Shown: positions 23,209 through 34,635 of the stretch, in pieces | Layout of the letters: each line of letters opens with the position of its first letter | How positions within the stretch are numbered: the first letter of the stretch is position 1 | NCBI GenBank assembly: GCA_022702705.1 | Contig: CM040425.1 | Span: 8,262,001 to 8,326,000, forward strand | Direction: 5' to 3' | DNA from: Papilionanthe hookeriana x Papilionanthe teres | Lineage: Eukaryota; Streptophyta; Magnoliopsida; Asparagales; Orchidaceae | Length of the DNA stretch: 64,000 bases | Translations under genes and position numbers: made by a program | Notes under the pieces: generated by a model | Databases searched by the model: none | What the model was told of the DNA's origin: nothing | Seen by the model: only the letters and a program-made list of their open reading frames with translations

Positions 23209-24329
23209 ATGGCACCAAAACTCAAAAGGAACAAGGGGAAAGCTAGTTACGATTCAGACAAGTTTGTCAATTCTCGGGCTCAAGACAGATATGTGCAGGC
23301 TTTACAGTCAAGGAAATTGATTGCTCAGCTCTGCTTTGAAAAGCCGCGAGGTGAAATTGAGGATATAATATTGAGGAAACTTTTGGGACAGATTCTACTG
23401 TTTTTTAGTTGTAGCAGTGATTTCTGTTGTGTGGGAATTTTATGTTAATCTTCCTAAGGCAGAGTAAGATTTTGTTATGGTGCGAGGGCAGCTAGTTCTT
23501 TTTACCCCTAAAATAATAAACTCATATTACCTACTCCCGACGAATGGTATGTGTTTTTTTTCAAATTATGATCTTACAGATGGAGAATTGGATGAATCAT
23601 TTATACTTTGACACATGGGAGAGATTTATGGAAGATAACAAATGAAACAAGAGTCAATTTTCCCACTTTAAAGTTGAATGCCACCTCGAAAGCGTGATAT
23701 TATTTTATATCATCCAGATTACTCCCTACAAATCATTTGAGTGAAGTAATGAGAGAAAGGGCCACATTGAATTACTTTTTCAGTAGGGAAAGAAGATAGA
23801 CATAGGAGATATTATCCACCAGGCTATTATAAGTCCTGATAGAGCTACTACTACTACAGGTGTGGGATTTGCTCTATTGATCTTCTTGATATGTGAGCAG
23901 GTAGGTGTTAAGTAAGATACTTAGGAGGAAGTCCTTCAGCCTTTAAAGCCTATTACCAGTGTGAATGTGAAGTCTTATATTGAGCATTCTATGTTTGGCT
24001 GGAGAGGAGGATTCTCAAAGGCTTCTGGTGCTTCTATTTTAAGTGCTTCCCCATCTCGTACTTCTATTTCACATGCATCAACTCAATGTCAGTATTCTGA
24101 TTCACAGTTATACTGCGGATAAGATTTTAAATTTAGAGAACCATGTAGATCATATTGGAGCTTATCTTAAAAGACATAGTGATTTTGAGGAAAAATATCA
24201 AACATCTTTGGAAAGGCTCATTAGAGGTGACCAAAGAGTGGTTGATCCTTCACATCCACCATATACCCAATATGAGCCTACAAAGGTTTGGGATTAAGAA
24301 TTGATAATGATGATGAAGAGGAGGACTGA
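23209..24329 (+). pseudogene. ORFb, putative plant transposon protein (element Y-prime), degenerate
   Basis: Starts MAPKLKRNKGKASYDSDKF at ATG 23,209, homologous to the ORFb N-termini at 3538 and 35,798. The frame is lost near 23,395; later parts are spread over frames: RFMEDNK-type sequence, NATSKA-YYFI near 23,680, ITSVNVKSYIEHSMFGWRGG near 23,950, and a tail with LENHVDHIGAYLKRH, YEPTKVWD and an acidic end at TGA 24,327. It is most similar to the element Y ORFb, in line with the Y-type 3'UTR and LTR that follow. Not functional as read. Confidence 0.7.
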
Positions 24330-25759
24330 TTAGTGTTGTATGAACTTTTATTTTTGTTCGTGATTGTTCTGTGAACTTTATTGGTATGTTGTATGAACTT
24401 TTAAGATGTATTCTTTAACTACTATGGTTTTTATTGTGTAACATGTTTGTGAAATGTTGTGAGTAGTTATTTTTTGTGATTTTGAGATAACATTGTATTA
24501 AGTGTATTTTGTTTAGTTGTGTAGAACTTATTTCAGTACTTTTTAGGAAAGTATAGAACATTGCTAAATTCCACTATTGAACTTCGTGTTTAACTTTTCA
24601 ATTTACTACCATATATTTTCTTTATGTAGTTATTGATTTCTAGTAAGTTTGTGTGTATTTTCTTTGTGACGTCCACTACTTTAGAAGTCTTTCGAATATC
24701 TTTTATATTGAACTTAAGATAGAATTAAATTAATTTATTTTTACTCCTATTTTTAAACTTTTGTACTTGCATATTTAGGATATGAAAATTCTTGTTATTG
24801 TAGTTTTTAATTCCTACCCATCTATCTTTTATTATGCTAAAATTTTTTACATTAACAAAAATTTTAAAGTTTGGGGGGAGATGAAAAGACAATTTTCAAA
24901 ACTTAAAATATATTTTTTCTCATTGTGCTTCAAATAAATTTGATTTTGATTGAAAAATGAATATGTGTATGAAATAAATTACGGAAGTAAAATTTTGAAT
25001 ATAGAAATGAGTAAGAAAATTTAATTAAAACTTATAGTAATGATGAAAATTTTAAAATTAAAACTTTCTTAGAAAAGAAATGATAAATAATGTTTAACTA
25101 TCTATAGTAGGAGATGTTGTATTTTTGAAAAATATAGAAAGATTGGACTTTAATTTTCAATACTTAAATTTCTCTTATTAAAAATAGTTTTCATAACTAT
25201 TATTATATTTTTAAGAAAAAGATATATATCAAACCTTTGATTTAGGAAAGCAAGGGTGGAATTAAATATTATTAAATGCCTATCCAAATAGAGTAATCCT
25301 TTCCTGTGAAAAAAAAAGAGAAGAAGAAAAAGAAAAGTAAAGTATAGTATGTGAAAAAGGGAGGAGAAGCTTGAGGATTAGTGCCTAATCAAAAATTGGT
25401 TCCACACCTGATCTTTTTAAAGTATAAGACTTGAGAAAATCTTAAGCTTAAGGATATAATATAATTAGTATCATTATTTTTAATAAAAATTTTGAAATAA
25501 AGAAGATGGAATGCTAAATTCTATATTTAGAAAATCTACAAGTATTTCTAAATTAGATAGAAACTCATACTTTCATACTCCTACACCTCAGAGATTTCTA
25601 AACTTTAAATTGGTCTCATTTACTAAAGTTTTCATTTTTAATTAGACTAATACATTTCTAGAACAAAATCACAAAACCTCCTAAAGAAACTCATTCACAT
25701 AATATGTATACTTTATGTTTTGAAAGATTGTGGTGTCACTTGAGGACAAGTAACATTTT
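24330..25759 (+). other. 3' untranslated region of element Y-prime
   Basis: Upstream purine tract AAGTTTGGGGGGAG at 24,867-24,880, conserved block 1 (25,261-25,300), A/G-rich spacer, conserved block 2 (25,360-25,408). No gene. Confidence 0.6.
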
Positions 25760-25774
25760 AGGTTTGGGGAATTT
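25760..25774 (+). promoter_or_regulatory. Polypurine tract of element Y-prime
   Basis: AGGTTTGGGGAATTT directly before LTR start TGATACACC. Confidence 0.7.
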
Positions 25775-26769
25775 TGATACACCTAAAATATATAATATTT
25801 TTATACTTATTTTTTATTATATTGCACTTAAAAGAAGGTATTTGTGTGTTTTCCTTGCAGTAATTTTCCTTGTCGGTATGATTAAATGTATGAATGTGAA
25901 GAAATGATCAAATTTGGAGCAAAAATGAAGAAAGGTGAAAAAATGAACATTGGCGCTTAAGCGCAAGGGTCTGGCGGCTAAGCGACAGGGTCTGGCGGCT
26001 AAGCGCAAGGGACTCGCGGCTAAGTTCCTAGACTCTGCACTTAAGTGCGGGTAGTTACTTTGAAAAATTTTAAAAAATAATTTGCAAATTTCGAAGGGGT
26101 TTTGAAGCAACATTTGGTGCAAATGTGGATAACTTACAATTGGCGCGAATGTGCATTCAAATGGCTCATGAAAGGAGGCAATTCATGGAAGATTCATTGA
26201 ATGAAGTCACATTTTGAATAAATGCCAAAGTATCCATTGGGATAATTATATTAAGAAGGACTTGGAGACCAGAAAAGGAGGAGAAAAAGAGAGCCATCAA
26301 GAGCATTAAGGGAGAGCCATTTAAACGCGAATTAGCGTTGGAGTTCTAAGTGAGTATCCATTGCAGTTGGTGAGTGAAGCAAGTTTTTGATTCTTTAGGG
26401 TTAGCCGACTAATCCTAAGGAATTTTGTAAGGTAAAGCAAAGGATTCAAAGGAAATTTAAGAGGTTGGTGGAGAGGATTTTCAGATAGTCTTTATCTTGG
26501 TATCAACATTTGGTTTTAATTGAGACTTCTTGTGTTTTCTTTATGATTTCTACTTTTAATTCCAATCTTTGTTGTGTTTTCTCCATGAATTCTGAGTAGT
26601 TTTCTTTATCTTTTTCCATAAAATGATGAAGTATATAAGTTATGGATAGAAGTTGTGTGAAGTTTAGATCTTCAATATTGGAAGAAGTTGTGATGATTCA
26701 AATCTTGCACTTCATTTACTTCTTGATTTGGCCAAGTAAGTTGTTAAAAAAATAATTATCTGAGATGTT
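25775..26769 (+). repeat. LTR 'Y-prime', truncated on the right
   Basis: Starts TGATACACCTAAAATATA. It follows the Y LTR (6200) through the segment with CTCCATGAATTCTGAGTAG, then stops at about 26,769, where inverted element A-type pol sequence begins. The missing 3' part is not found after 44,673, so this is not a simple nested insertion. Confidence 0.75.
25952..26052 (+). repeat. Five-copy 21-bp array in LTR Y-prime U3
   Basis: Units begin at 25,952, 25,973, 25,994, 26,015 and 26,036, a constant 21-bp step. The first reads TGGCGCTTAAGCGCAAGGGTC, minus its last base. Later ones vary (GGCGGCTAAGCG, CGCGGCTAAG, TGCACTTAAGTGCG) but keep the TAAG centre. Likely cis-regulatory. Confidence 0.75.
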
Positions 26770-26786
26770 TCTCCTACTGAACTTCT

Positions 26787-28239
26787 GATTCCTAAACCTA
26801 GACTTATAAGATGGGTTTTACTTCTACAAGAATTTGATTTTCAAATAGTAGATAGAAAAGGAACTGAAAACCAAATTGCGATCATTTGTCTAGAATTAAA
26901 AATGATATTATTTCGGAAGAAAATATAAATGAGAAATTCCACGATGAATCTTTATATGTTATTCAAAGATACAAAACACCGTGGTATGCTTGATATTGTT
27001 AATTATTTAGTTAGTAATATTTTGCACGATGACTTGGATAACAAATTTATTAAGAAATTTAAATATGATGCTAAATCTTATATTTGGGAAGAACCTCATT
27101 TATTTAAATTTGGTAAAGATTCTATGATCCGAAGATGTGTACCTTATGAGGAAACTTTTGCTATTATTCAAAAATCATGATTCTGATTTTGGAGGACACT
27201 TTGGCATAGATAAAACTGCATTTAAAATTTTAAATTCTGGATTTTATTGGCCTACCTTATTTAAAGATGTGAGACAATATGTGAAAACATGTGATCGATG
27301 TCAAAGGATGGGAAATATATCTAGGAAAGATGAAATGCCTTTAAACTATATATTGGAAGTTGAAATTTTTTATATATGGGGATTAGACTTTATGGGACCA
27401 TTTGTTCCATCAACTGGAAAAATTTATATTTTATTAGCGAGTTGATTATGTTTCAAAGTGGATTGAACCTATTGCTTTACCAAGCTTGTGATTCCAAAAG
27501 TGTTTCAAAATTTTTAAAGAAAATGATATTTTCAAGATTTGGAATGCCTAAGGTAATTATCATCGATGGTGGAAGTCATTTCGGGAATATAAGAATTCGA
27601 TCATTACTACAAAAATTTGGAATCAAACATAGAATTGCAATCGCTTATCACCCTCGAAACTAGTGGAATGGCTGAAGTATCAAACGAGAGAAATTAAAAG
27701 AATTTTAGAAAAGGCTCGTTAATCGTAAAAGAACTGATTGGGTTGATAGACTTGATTCTGCATTATGGGCTTATAGAATAGCTTATAAGACACCAATCAG
27801 AATGTCACTTTATTGGTTAATTAATGGTAAACATTGTCACTTACCTGTAGAACTTGAACATAAAACTTATTGGGCGATAAAGGAGTTTAATTTTAATTTG
27901 AATAATGCAGCAGAAAAATGATTATTGCAACTAAATGAGGTGGAAGAAATTAGAAACGAATCGTATGAAAATGCGAGAATTTATAAAGAGAAAATGAAGA
28001 TGTTGCATGATAAAAAAATTTCAGGAAAAATTTTTGAGCCTGGACAAAAAGTATTACTATTTAATTCTTGTTTAAAACTTTTTCCTGGAAAATTAAGATC
28101 TAAATGGATTGGACCTTCTTTAGTAGAGAAAGTATACCATTATGGAGCTGTGGATATTAAAGATCCCAAAACTGGAAAAATTTTTAAAGTAAATGGAGTA
28201 AGATTGAAGCCTTATTTGGGAGATTTTAAGAAGATTTAA
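26787..28239 (+). pseudogene. RNase H-end and integrase of an element A copy (plus strand)
   Basis: A near-identical copy of 39,065-37,640 (-) in opposite orientation. It begins inside the RNase H/integrase linker (PKPRLIRWVLLLQEFDFQIV), then integrase zinc region (H-x6-H, CDRCQRMGN), GLDFMGPF, DGGSHFGN, a C-terminal LKTYWAIKEFN-like segment and VNGVRLKPYLGDFKKI, ending at TAA 28,237-28,239. Single-base insertions break the frame at about 27,170, 27,439, 27,658 and 27,676. In-frame TGA 27,919-27,921 is shared with the element A copy. The second catalytic Asp lies in IIIDGG; the Glu region is frameshifted. Confidence 0.8.
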
Positions 28240-28590
28240 CGTTAAACCAAGCACTTTGTGGGAGGCAACCCATAATTATCTTGTGTTTTTGTGTATTGAT
28301 GAAAGGTTATGCCTCGATCTTGATTAATTTTTATATTACTTTAGAAAAATTTGATGCTCATAAGTCTTGGTTGACTTAGGCTAAAAATTATTTGGAAGTA
28401 TGTAAGAATTAAAAATAGGATCACTCTATTTTGAAAATGAGTAAAAAGGAGATCAAGTTAACCTTCATTATGATAGTTTACAATGTGAGTTTTTGAGTCT
28501 AAATTACTCTTACCAGTATAATTTACCTATCTTGGAGAATGAAATTTTGAAAATTTGACGATTAGGCGAAACAGAGTTGAACATAGTTCC

Positions 28591-28686
28591 GGCGCCTAGG
28601 CTCCAGAATTCGGCGCCTAAGCGCCAGAATCAACTATGTGTCAATAGGTCCGGCGCCTAGACGCCAGATTTGGCGCCTAAGCGCCA
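28591..28686 (+). promoter_or_regulatory. Two 21/20-bp-spaced GGCGCC motif pairs before ORFa
   Basis: GGCGCCTAGG at 28,591, GGCGCCTAAGCGCC at 28,612, GGCGCCTAGACGCC at 28,652 and GGCGCCTAAGCGCC at 28,672. A TATA-like CCTTTAAAT follows at 28,741. Same plan as the LTR U3 cluster of element A. Confidence 0.6.
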
Positions 28687-28836
28687 CGGTTACTGGGTTG
28701 TGCAAAAACCAAAAATTTTCAGTTTTTCACATGATTTTCCCCTTTAAATCAACCCAACTTCTTCCCTAACCATCAAGCAAGCAAAATTACCTCCCTTACA
28801 TTTCATTCTTAAGAGATTTGAGAAATTTTTGAAGAA

Positions 28837-29184
28837 ATGGAAAGGAGAAATCATGGAGAAGAGGCTAGGGACAAGGTATCAAGGGATCCTCAACCCTACT
28901 TCAATGGTTTCATTGCTGTAAGTTTAGAGAAAATTTCTAGTCGTTTGGATAAGTTTGAAGAAGATTTTAAAAGGATTAGAGATCACCTTCATGAGATGTT
29001 TCATCAAGTTGAACATCTATAATGGCAAATGAAACTTCGATTTGATCATTTTGCGGCTTATCGAGATGCTCGAGTTGAAATGTATGCGAAGAACAAGTGG
29101 ATTGATGAAAAGACGGCTACGGATTTCCCGAGAGCGTTAGTATTCTTTCCAAGTGGAATACACAATTTACCTTGTGAAGATTAA
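28837..29184 (+). pseudogene. ORFa copy with one nonsense codon (plus strand)
   Basis: Same 115-codon frame as 36,946-36,602 (-), beginning MERRNHGEEARDK. A TAA at 29,020-29,022 replaces the Glu codon of the EWQMKL motif, leaving 61 codons. Beyond the stop the frame stays open to TAA 29,182-29,184. Several CAA-to-CGA changes relative to the other copy lie in the C-terminal half. Confidence 0.75.
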
Positions 29185-29583
29185 AATATTCTGGTAAAGA
29201 GATAGTTATTATAGTTTGTTGAGTCGTTGTATCGATTTAGAGAATCGATTGTGTTTGTTTGTGTATTTGCTTTCATGTTCAATGTGTGTTGTTTTTGCTT
29301 TGAAATTGTTATGATTGAGTGTGTATTATGAACTTGAATCAAATGTAGTACTTATCTGGAATTTATTGAGTCAAAATTGAAGATTTTAAATGGATATTAG
29401 TGAGTTTGATTGAAAACCTTATGTTTGATTGGTGGATTTAATATATAATTTTTATAAATTTTTGAAAAATATTGTGGAAGTTAGAAACTGAAGCTCTACT
29501 CTGATATGAGTAATTGGAAGTTGAATTTATGAATTTTGGTGGAAAAATAAATTTAAATTTTTTTTTTTGTGAAAGGCCAGTCT
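29185..29583. other. Spacer between ORFa and ORFb promoter region
   Basis: AT-rich spacer matching 36,205-36,600 (-) closely. No gene seen. Confidence 0.6.
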
Positions 29584-29985
29584 GGCGCCTAGGCCCCAGA
29601 AATCGGCACCTAAGCGCCAGTTTGGCCTGTACCCGAAAATTTACTTAAATAACCCCTAAAAGTCATTTTTGACGCCTAAGCTTCATCTTCTTCCCCATTT
29701 TCACGAAAATACATCATCTGGATCAATTTTGAGGTCAAAACATCAAGGATTTGAGCACGAAACCACTCGATTTCTTCGTCTCAAGGTCAGATCTACACTT
29801 TAAACCATTTATTTTCGATTTTCACCATAGATTTCCCTAAGTTTTGCTAAGAACCGAAAATTTGAAAAAAATATTCGATTTTTAGTGATTTCTTTGGATT
29901 TTTAAACTTATTTTAAGTTTTATAAACTTAAAAAGAGTTTAAATCTTTTATTCCTAAATTTATTCTTGTTTTCTTTCACGTTTAG
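29584..29985 (+). promoter_or_regulatory. ORFb promoter candidate, leader and 200-bp putative intron
   Basis: Motif pair GGCGCCTAGG (29,584) and GGCACCTAAGCGCC (29,605), 21 bp apart; TATA-like CTTAAATAAC at 29,644; donor CAAG|GTCAGA at 29,786; acceptor ACGTTTAG ending at 29,985, directly before the ORFb ATG (29,986-29,988). ORFb itself is cut after four bases by the inversion junction. Confidence 0.5.
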
Positions 29986-29988
29986 ATG

Positions 29989-31534
29989 GTCAAAGAACTT
30001 AGAAAATTGATGATCAAGTTTCTGCTACTTAAGTCTTTGAGTAAAAGGTGGTGGTGGTTTTTCAACTTCCACATTAACAGGTATAAAAGTCTGATCTTGA
30101 CTTGACTAGGAGAGAGAGTTTCTTTAGGTTTTTTAATCTCTTCAACCTCAATCTCTTTTTCAATTTCATTCTGAAATTTTTCTTTTAATTCCTTTCCACT
30201 TCTATGTTGCACGGCTTTAACTTGTTCATGTTCTTTTCCAGTTTCCTTTGGATTGATTTTAACATTACTAGAAGTGTTTCTACAGTGTCCGTTATTAATT
30301 AAAGTAGCATTCATTCCATTTGATTTTCAATATTACGAATAACGATATTTTAATTTTGTAATTGATTATTCATTTGCATAATTAATTCTTCTATTGATAA
30401 CTTTTTCGTTGATTATTAAATCCGGGAGGTTTATAATTTGAATTAACTCGATTATTCCAATTTCCAAGTGGGATGAGATTGATTATTACCCCATTGTTGT
30501 TGTGAATTATTCCAGTTAAAATTAGGATGATTTTTCCACCCAAGATTATAATAATTTGAATAAGGATTATTTTTACTTGCAATAGCTTGTAAAGTTTCAA
30601 TAGTTTGAGAATCTTCAATATTAGCGAGTTATTATGCGAAATATTAATTGCAAAATTATCTAATTTCTTAGACATTGCCGCAACTTGTGAAGCTAAGATA
30701 GAAAAGGCTTCATTATCTTGAATACCGGCCATCTTTTTAGGGTTAATCCTTTCGAAAGGCCATTGAAAATTATTATTAGCCATTTCTTCGATTAAAATGT
30801 AAGCTTCTTCAAATGATTTAGACATTAAAGAACCTCCAAGCGACGACATCAATAATTGATTTTAAAGATCCAATTAATCCATTATAAAATGTTTGAATAA
30901 TCAACCAATCGGGTAAAGCATGATGAGGACATTTTCTTAATATTTCTTTAAATCTTTCCCAAGTTTCATATATTGTCTCCTCATCAAATTGACTAAATGA
31001 AGTAATATCATTTCTTAATTTAGCAGTTTTAGAAAAAGGAAAATATTTAGCAAGGAATTTTTGTGCCATTTCAGCCCATGTTATAATAGAACCAGTCACT
31101 AATGAGTTTAACCACATCTTTGCTTTATCTCTTAAAGAAAAAGGAAAGAGTCTAAGTCTAATAGCATCATCAGAAATATTGTTATATTTAAAGGTAGAAC
31201 AAAGTTCTAAAAAACTAACAAGATGTAAATTTGGATCCTCATTTGGTGATCCACCAAATTGATTGTTTTGCACCATTTGAATAATAGACGGTTTAAGTTC
31301 AAAAGTATTAGCATCTACAGTGGGTATTTGAATACAACTATGAAGTTCATCAACTGTATGGTTAGCATAATCCCTTAATGGTTTATAGACATTTTGATCA
31401 TTAAGTTCAATTGGATTTTGTAAAATAGCCATTTCTTGACATTTTTGAATTTGTTTTCCCTTTTTAATTTTTCTAATTGTTCTTTCCAATTTAAAATCTA
31501 AAGGTATTAATCCTTCAGAACCAAATCTTCGCAT
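29989..31534 (-). pseudogene. gag of a second element A-type copy (minus strand), 3'-truncated
   Basis: Starts MRRFGSEGLIPLDFKLERT at 31,534 and is open for 238 codons: MVQNNQFGGSPNEDPNLHLV, then LRDKAKMWLNSL, then PDWLIIQTFYNGLIGSLKS. A frameshift near 30,835 moves it to SLGGSLMSKSFEEAYILIEE and 153 further codons ending in an Asn-rich tract. More downstream sequence (GNGRIATIQNE-like, then VQHRSGKELKEKFQNEIEKE near 30,215) follows after further breaks. It matches 42,816-41,290 (-) closely. It stops at 29,989, joined to the inverted ORFb start. Athila gag forms the capsid; no zinc knuckle is visible here. Confidence 0.8.
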
Positions 31535-31601
31535 AAAACAAGCAATAAATATAAAATTTAACTATTTTATTTCTTTCTTTTTTACTTCCTTTCCAAAAAC
31601 T
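31535..31601 (-). other. gag leader with the primer binding site deleted
   Basis: Aligns to 42,817-42,920 (-). TTTTTGG is followed at once by AAAGGAAGTAAAA, whereas the other copy has TGCCGTTGCCGGGGAAG in between. So 17 bp, nearly the whole primer site, are absent. This unit could not prime reverse transcription. Confidence 0.75.
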
Positions 31602-33383
31602 TGACCCGACCGCAAATAACGCAGTAATATTCGCTTCTAAAAGATAGCCAAAAGCTTTGGCTTAATTTATAAATAACGGCTAGTGTATAAAATTAATATA
31701 ATTTAGAAAATATTTTTACACACCAGGGGTACTACGCAAGTATACGTATCGTTTCAAGTAATATAGGGTTTTTGAATAAAGACCCCAGTATCGATCCCAC
31801 AGGGAAGATTTATAGAAATGAATTTTCTATGAAGTTGAAGCGAAATAAAATAGTAAAAATATTTTTATATTTATCTTTTAATTTAATTATAAATTACTAA
31901 TTAATTTACTAGATGCAAATAAAGAAAACAATAATAAGATAATGATTTTATGAAATTTATATAAAATAAACAACTTTCTTTCCTTCAATTAATCTAAGAT
32001 TTCTAAGATAATTTAATATTCGTTAGAGAATTTGATTTATGGTATTGTGCCAAATAGAAGCATTCCTATTCTTTACCCTTTGATCCGAGCGCAAAGAACA
32101 TTGACTAATTTACAGAATAGGTTCGGATGTATTGTTAGTACAATGGGTTAATCTAGATTCACACTTCTAGATGTCCAAGGGTGGCTATGGTCGGCCCTAC
32201 TAGTGACCCTTTCCTAGTCTATAAATAAAATTATAAGAATTTAGTCTGTCACTCTAAAAACTTATCAATTCTATGCCCCTTAATATTATCTTCCTATTTA
32301 TTTGCACTTCACCATGAATAGCCTGTTCTTGGCCTATGACTACCCAAGGATTCATGTGACATTTATAAGTTAAGAGTTCTTCTCCTTCATGGTTTCAAAA
32401 TTCTTTAACAGGTTTTAACAATTCAAACGACCAATTTAAAAAGTAAAGTAAGATCAGGTATTAATGTCATCACAATGTTTTGAAAATATTTTGAATTTTA
32501 ATTCTCCATCGAATCTTTATATTATCTTATCCATCTTTTGAAGTAAGAAAGTAACTAACTTCCCAGAACACTTTGAAAATAAATAACAAAACATGATAAT
32601 TAAACTTTGAATTAAATATAAAAATATACTTATCTTGAATATTTCTTCTACAGATCTTCTGATTCTTACTGACTCCACAGTGTAATGAACTCTAGATGCA
32701 ATAACTTGAAAATAAACTCACTAAACTAAATAAAAGTGGCCCTAAATTTCTCTCTCTAATTCTCTCTCTAAGGGTGAGAGATCCTAAAGTAGATAAGAGA
32801 AAGGAGTACAATGGGAGGGGCATGTTTTCTGAAGAAATGGACCTCTATTTATAGGCTTCAAGAGTTGCCTTGAGGCACCTCTTCAAAACATGTCCACATT
32901 CAATGAATCTTCTAGAAGGTCGGTCTGGCGCTTAGGCACCGGAATCTGGCGCCTAGGCGCCGGACACCGCGTCCAGTTCTTCGCACCTCTTCACTTTGGC
33001 TCTCACCTCTTCACGATTAAAACCATTTTGGAGCGTCCAAATGCAATGTATCACATGTCCTATTATCAAGGAACAACTGTTAGCCTTTTAGAATGTCCAA
33101 TAACCGCTCACTCCGTCAAAATAACTGATCAAACGTTGTCAAAAACTTGACAGTTTTCATATCGAGTCTGGCGCTTTTCTGGCGCCTAGGTGCCAGGCCA
33201 TATTTTTTTTTACACTTTTGGTATTTTGCTCCATTTTTGCTCCATTTTGCTCATTTTTCCTTCTTAGACCTTTTTACATTACCTACATCCAAAAACACAA
33301 AAAATACGTTTCATTAAAGAATAATATCCTTAGAAATTAATAAGAATTAAGACATAAAGAAATAGGTATTTTTTTATAGATCA
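31602..33383 (-). repeat. 3' LTR of element A, 1782 bp
   Basis: On the minus strand starts TGATCTATAAAAAAATACC and ends GGTCGGGTCA. A TATA box (TATAAATA) lies at 32,853-32,846, about 530 bp into the LTR. U3 clusters at 33,200-33,172 and 32,965-32,925 hold GGCGCC palindromes. The first has lost 11 bp compared with the 5' LTR. The ATTACTTGAAACGATACGTAT segment at 31,743-31,763, less its last base, is the group-wide LTR signature. Confidence 0.85.
32846..32965 (-). promoter_or_regulatory. U3 promoter of element A: 21-bp motif pair plus TATA box
   Basis: Motif copies containing GGCG..TAGGC begin at 32,927 and 32,948 on the plus strand (21 bp apart). The TATA box CCTATAAATAGAGG, read on the minus strand, lies about 75 bp downstream. 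The 5' LTR has the same arrangement at 44,227/44,248 and 44,146-44,153. Confidence 0.65.
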
Positions 33384-33398
33384 AAATCCCCCAAACTT
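33384..33398 (-). promoter_or_regulatory. Polypurine tract of element A
   Basis: AAGTTTGGGGGATTT on the minus strand, next to the LTR. Confidence 0.8.
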
Positions 33399-34635
33399 AA
33401 ATGTTACTTGTCCTCAAGTAACTCTTTTTACTACATAAAATATAACTTTTGGAAATTAAGATAAATATTTAAGATTCCTTATAATTTTTGATTTTATAAA
33501 GTCTTTAGTAAATTATTAACCCAGTTTCACTAACTAGGTTTAATTTTAAGAATTTAAAGAATATTTAACTACCAAATCATAAGATTTCAAACTTTTCATT
33601 CACTTTGAAATTAATAGAAGTCTATTATATTAAGCTTTCATAGATTATTTACAAGAAAAAGATCTTCATGAAAAATCTTTTCCAAATTAATATTTATGTA
33701 TAAAAATCAAGTAAAATATGTAACTAGTTTTCTTCCTATAAGATAATTCAAGTGAAGCCAATTTTTGATTAGGCATTTCCTCAAGCTTCTCCTCTTTTTT
33801 TTTTTTTTTTTTTAGAGAGGATTACTTTATCTGGATAGCCTGTTAATGGTTTTGAACTTCACTATCCTTAACTTATATTTTCAAAACTTATACATTTCCA
33901 CTTAATTATTATAACATAAATAAAAATTCAAAAAGAATTCCAATATTTTCTTTTTCAAGTGATAATTTTTTATTACTTAATATTTCTAAAATTCTATTAT
34001 TTCTAACATGAATAGAAAAATTCTTTATCTCATTCTTCTTTAAGTTAAATAATTCTATTCTTAAAATCAATCAAATTTAGTAAAATTTTGGTTAATTTCA
34101 CTAAATTGTTTATAATTTCAAAAATAAAAGTGATCTCAAATAAATTCTTCATTCCTTAAGTTATGTTAAATTTTTTTTATTTTTATGAAAATACTAGCTT
34201 TTTAAGGACAAATAAAATTTAATTTTGAATGAATTTTCCCTTCCCCCAAACTTAAGTTTTAGTGTACTATGATAATTTGAAAGTATGAGAGAAAGAAAAT
34301 CATAAGAATTTTTTAATAAGTATGTAAAAGCAATCTTAGAAAGAAAAATTAACTTCTAATCATGCTTTTATGAAATATTGAGAATAAAATAAAGCATGTA
34401 TATAAAAAGTAAGCAACTAATTGATGATAATATTAAATTTGAAACAGAATTAAAACAAAGCAAAATAATTAAATACTAAACATTAAACTAAAACAACATA
34501 TAAATTAAGTCTAAATTCAGTCTCAACACAACAAAATCCTAACACTAAACAGTCAACATACATTAACTACAAAACTAACAAACAATCCAAATAAAACAAA
34601 CTAACAGAGTAGCACATCAAAGAAATCTATAACTA
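33399..34635 (-). other. 3' untranslated region of element A
   Basis: Minus-strand order: upstream purine tract TTAAGTTTGGGGGAAGGG (about 34,257-34,240), conserved block 1 (33,860-33,819), A-rich spacer (poly-T on plus, 33,794-33,813), conserved block 2 (33,795-33,747). No gene. Confidence 0.65.
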
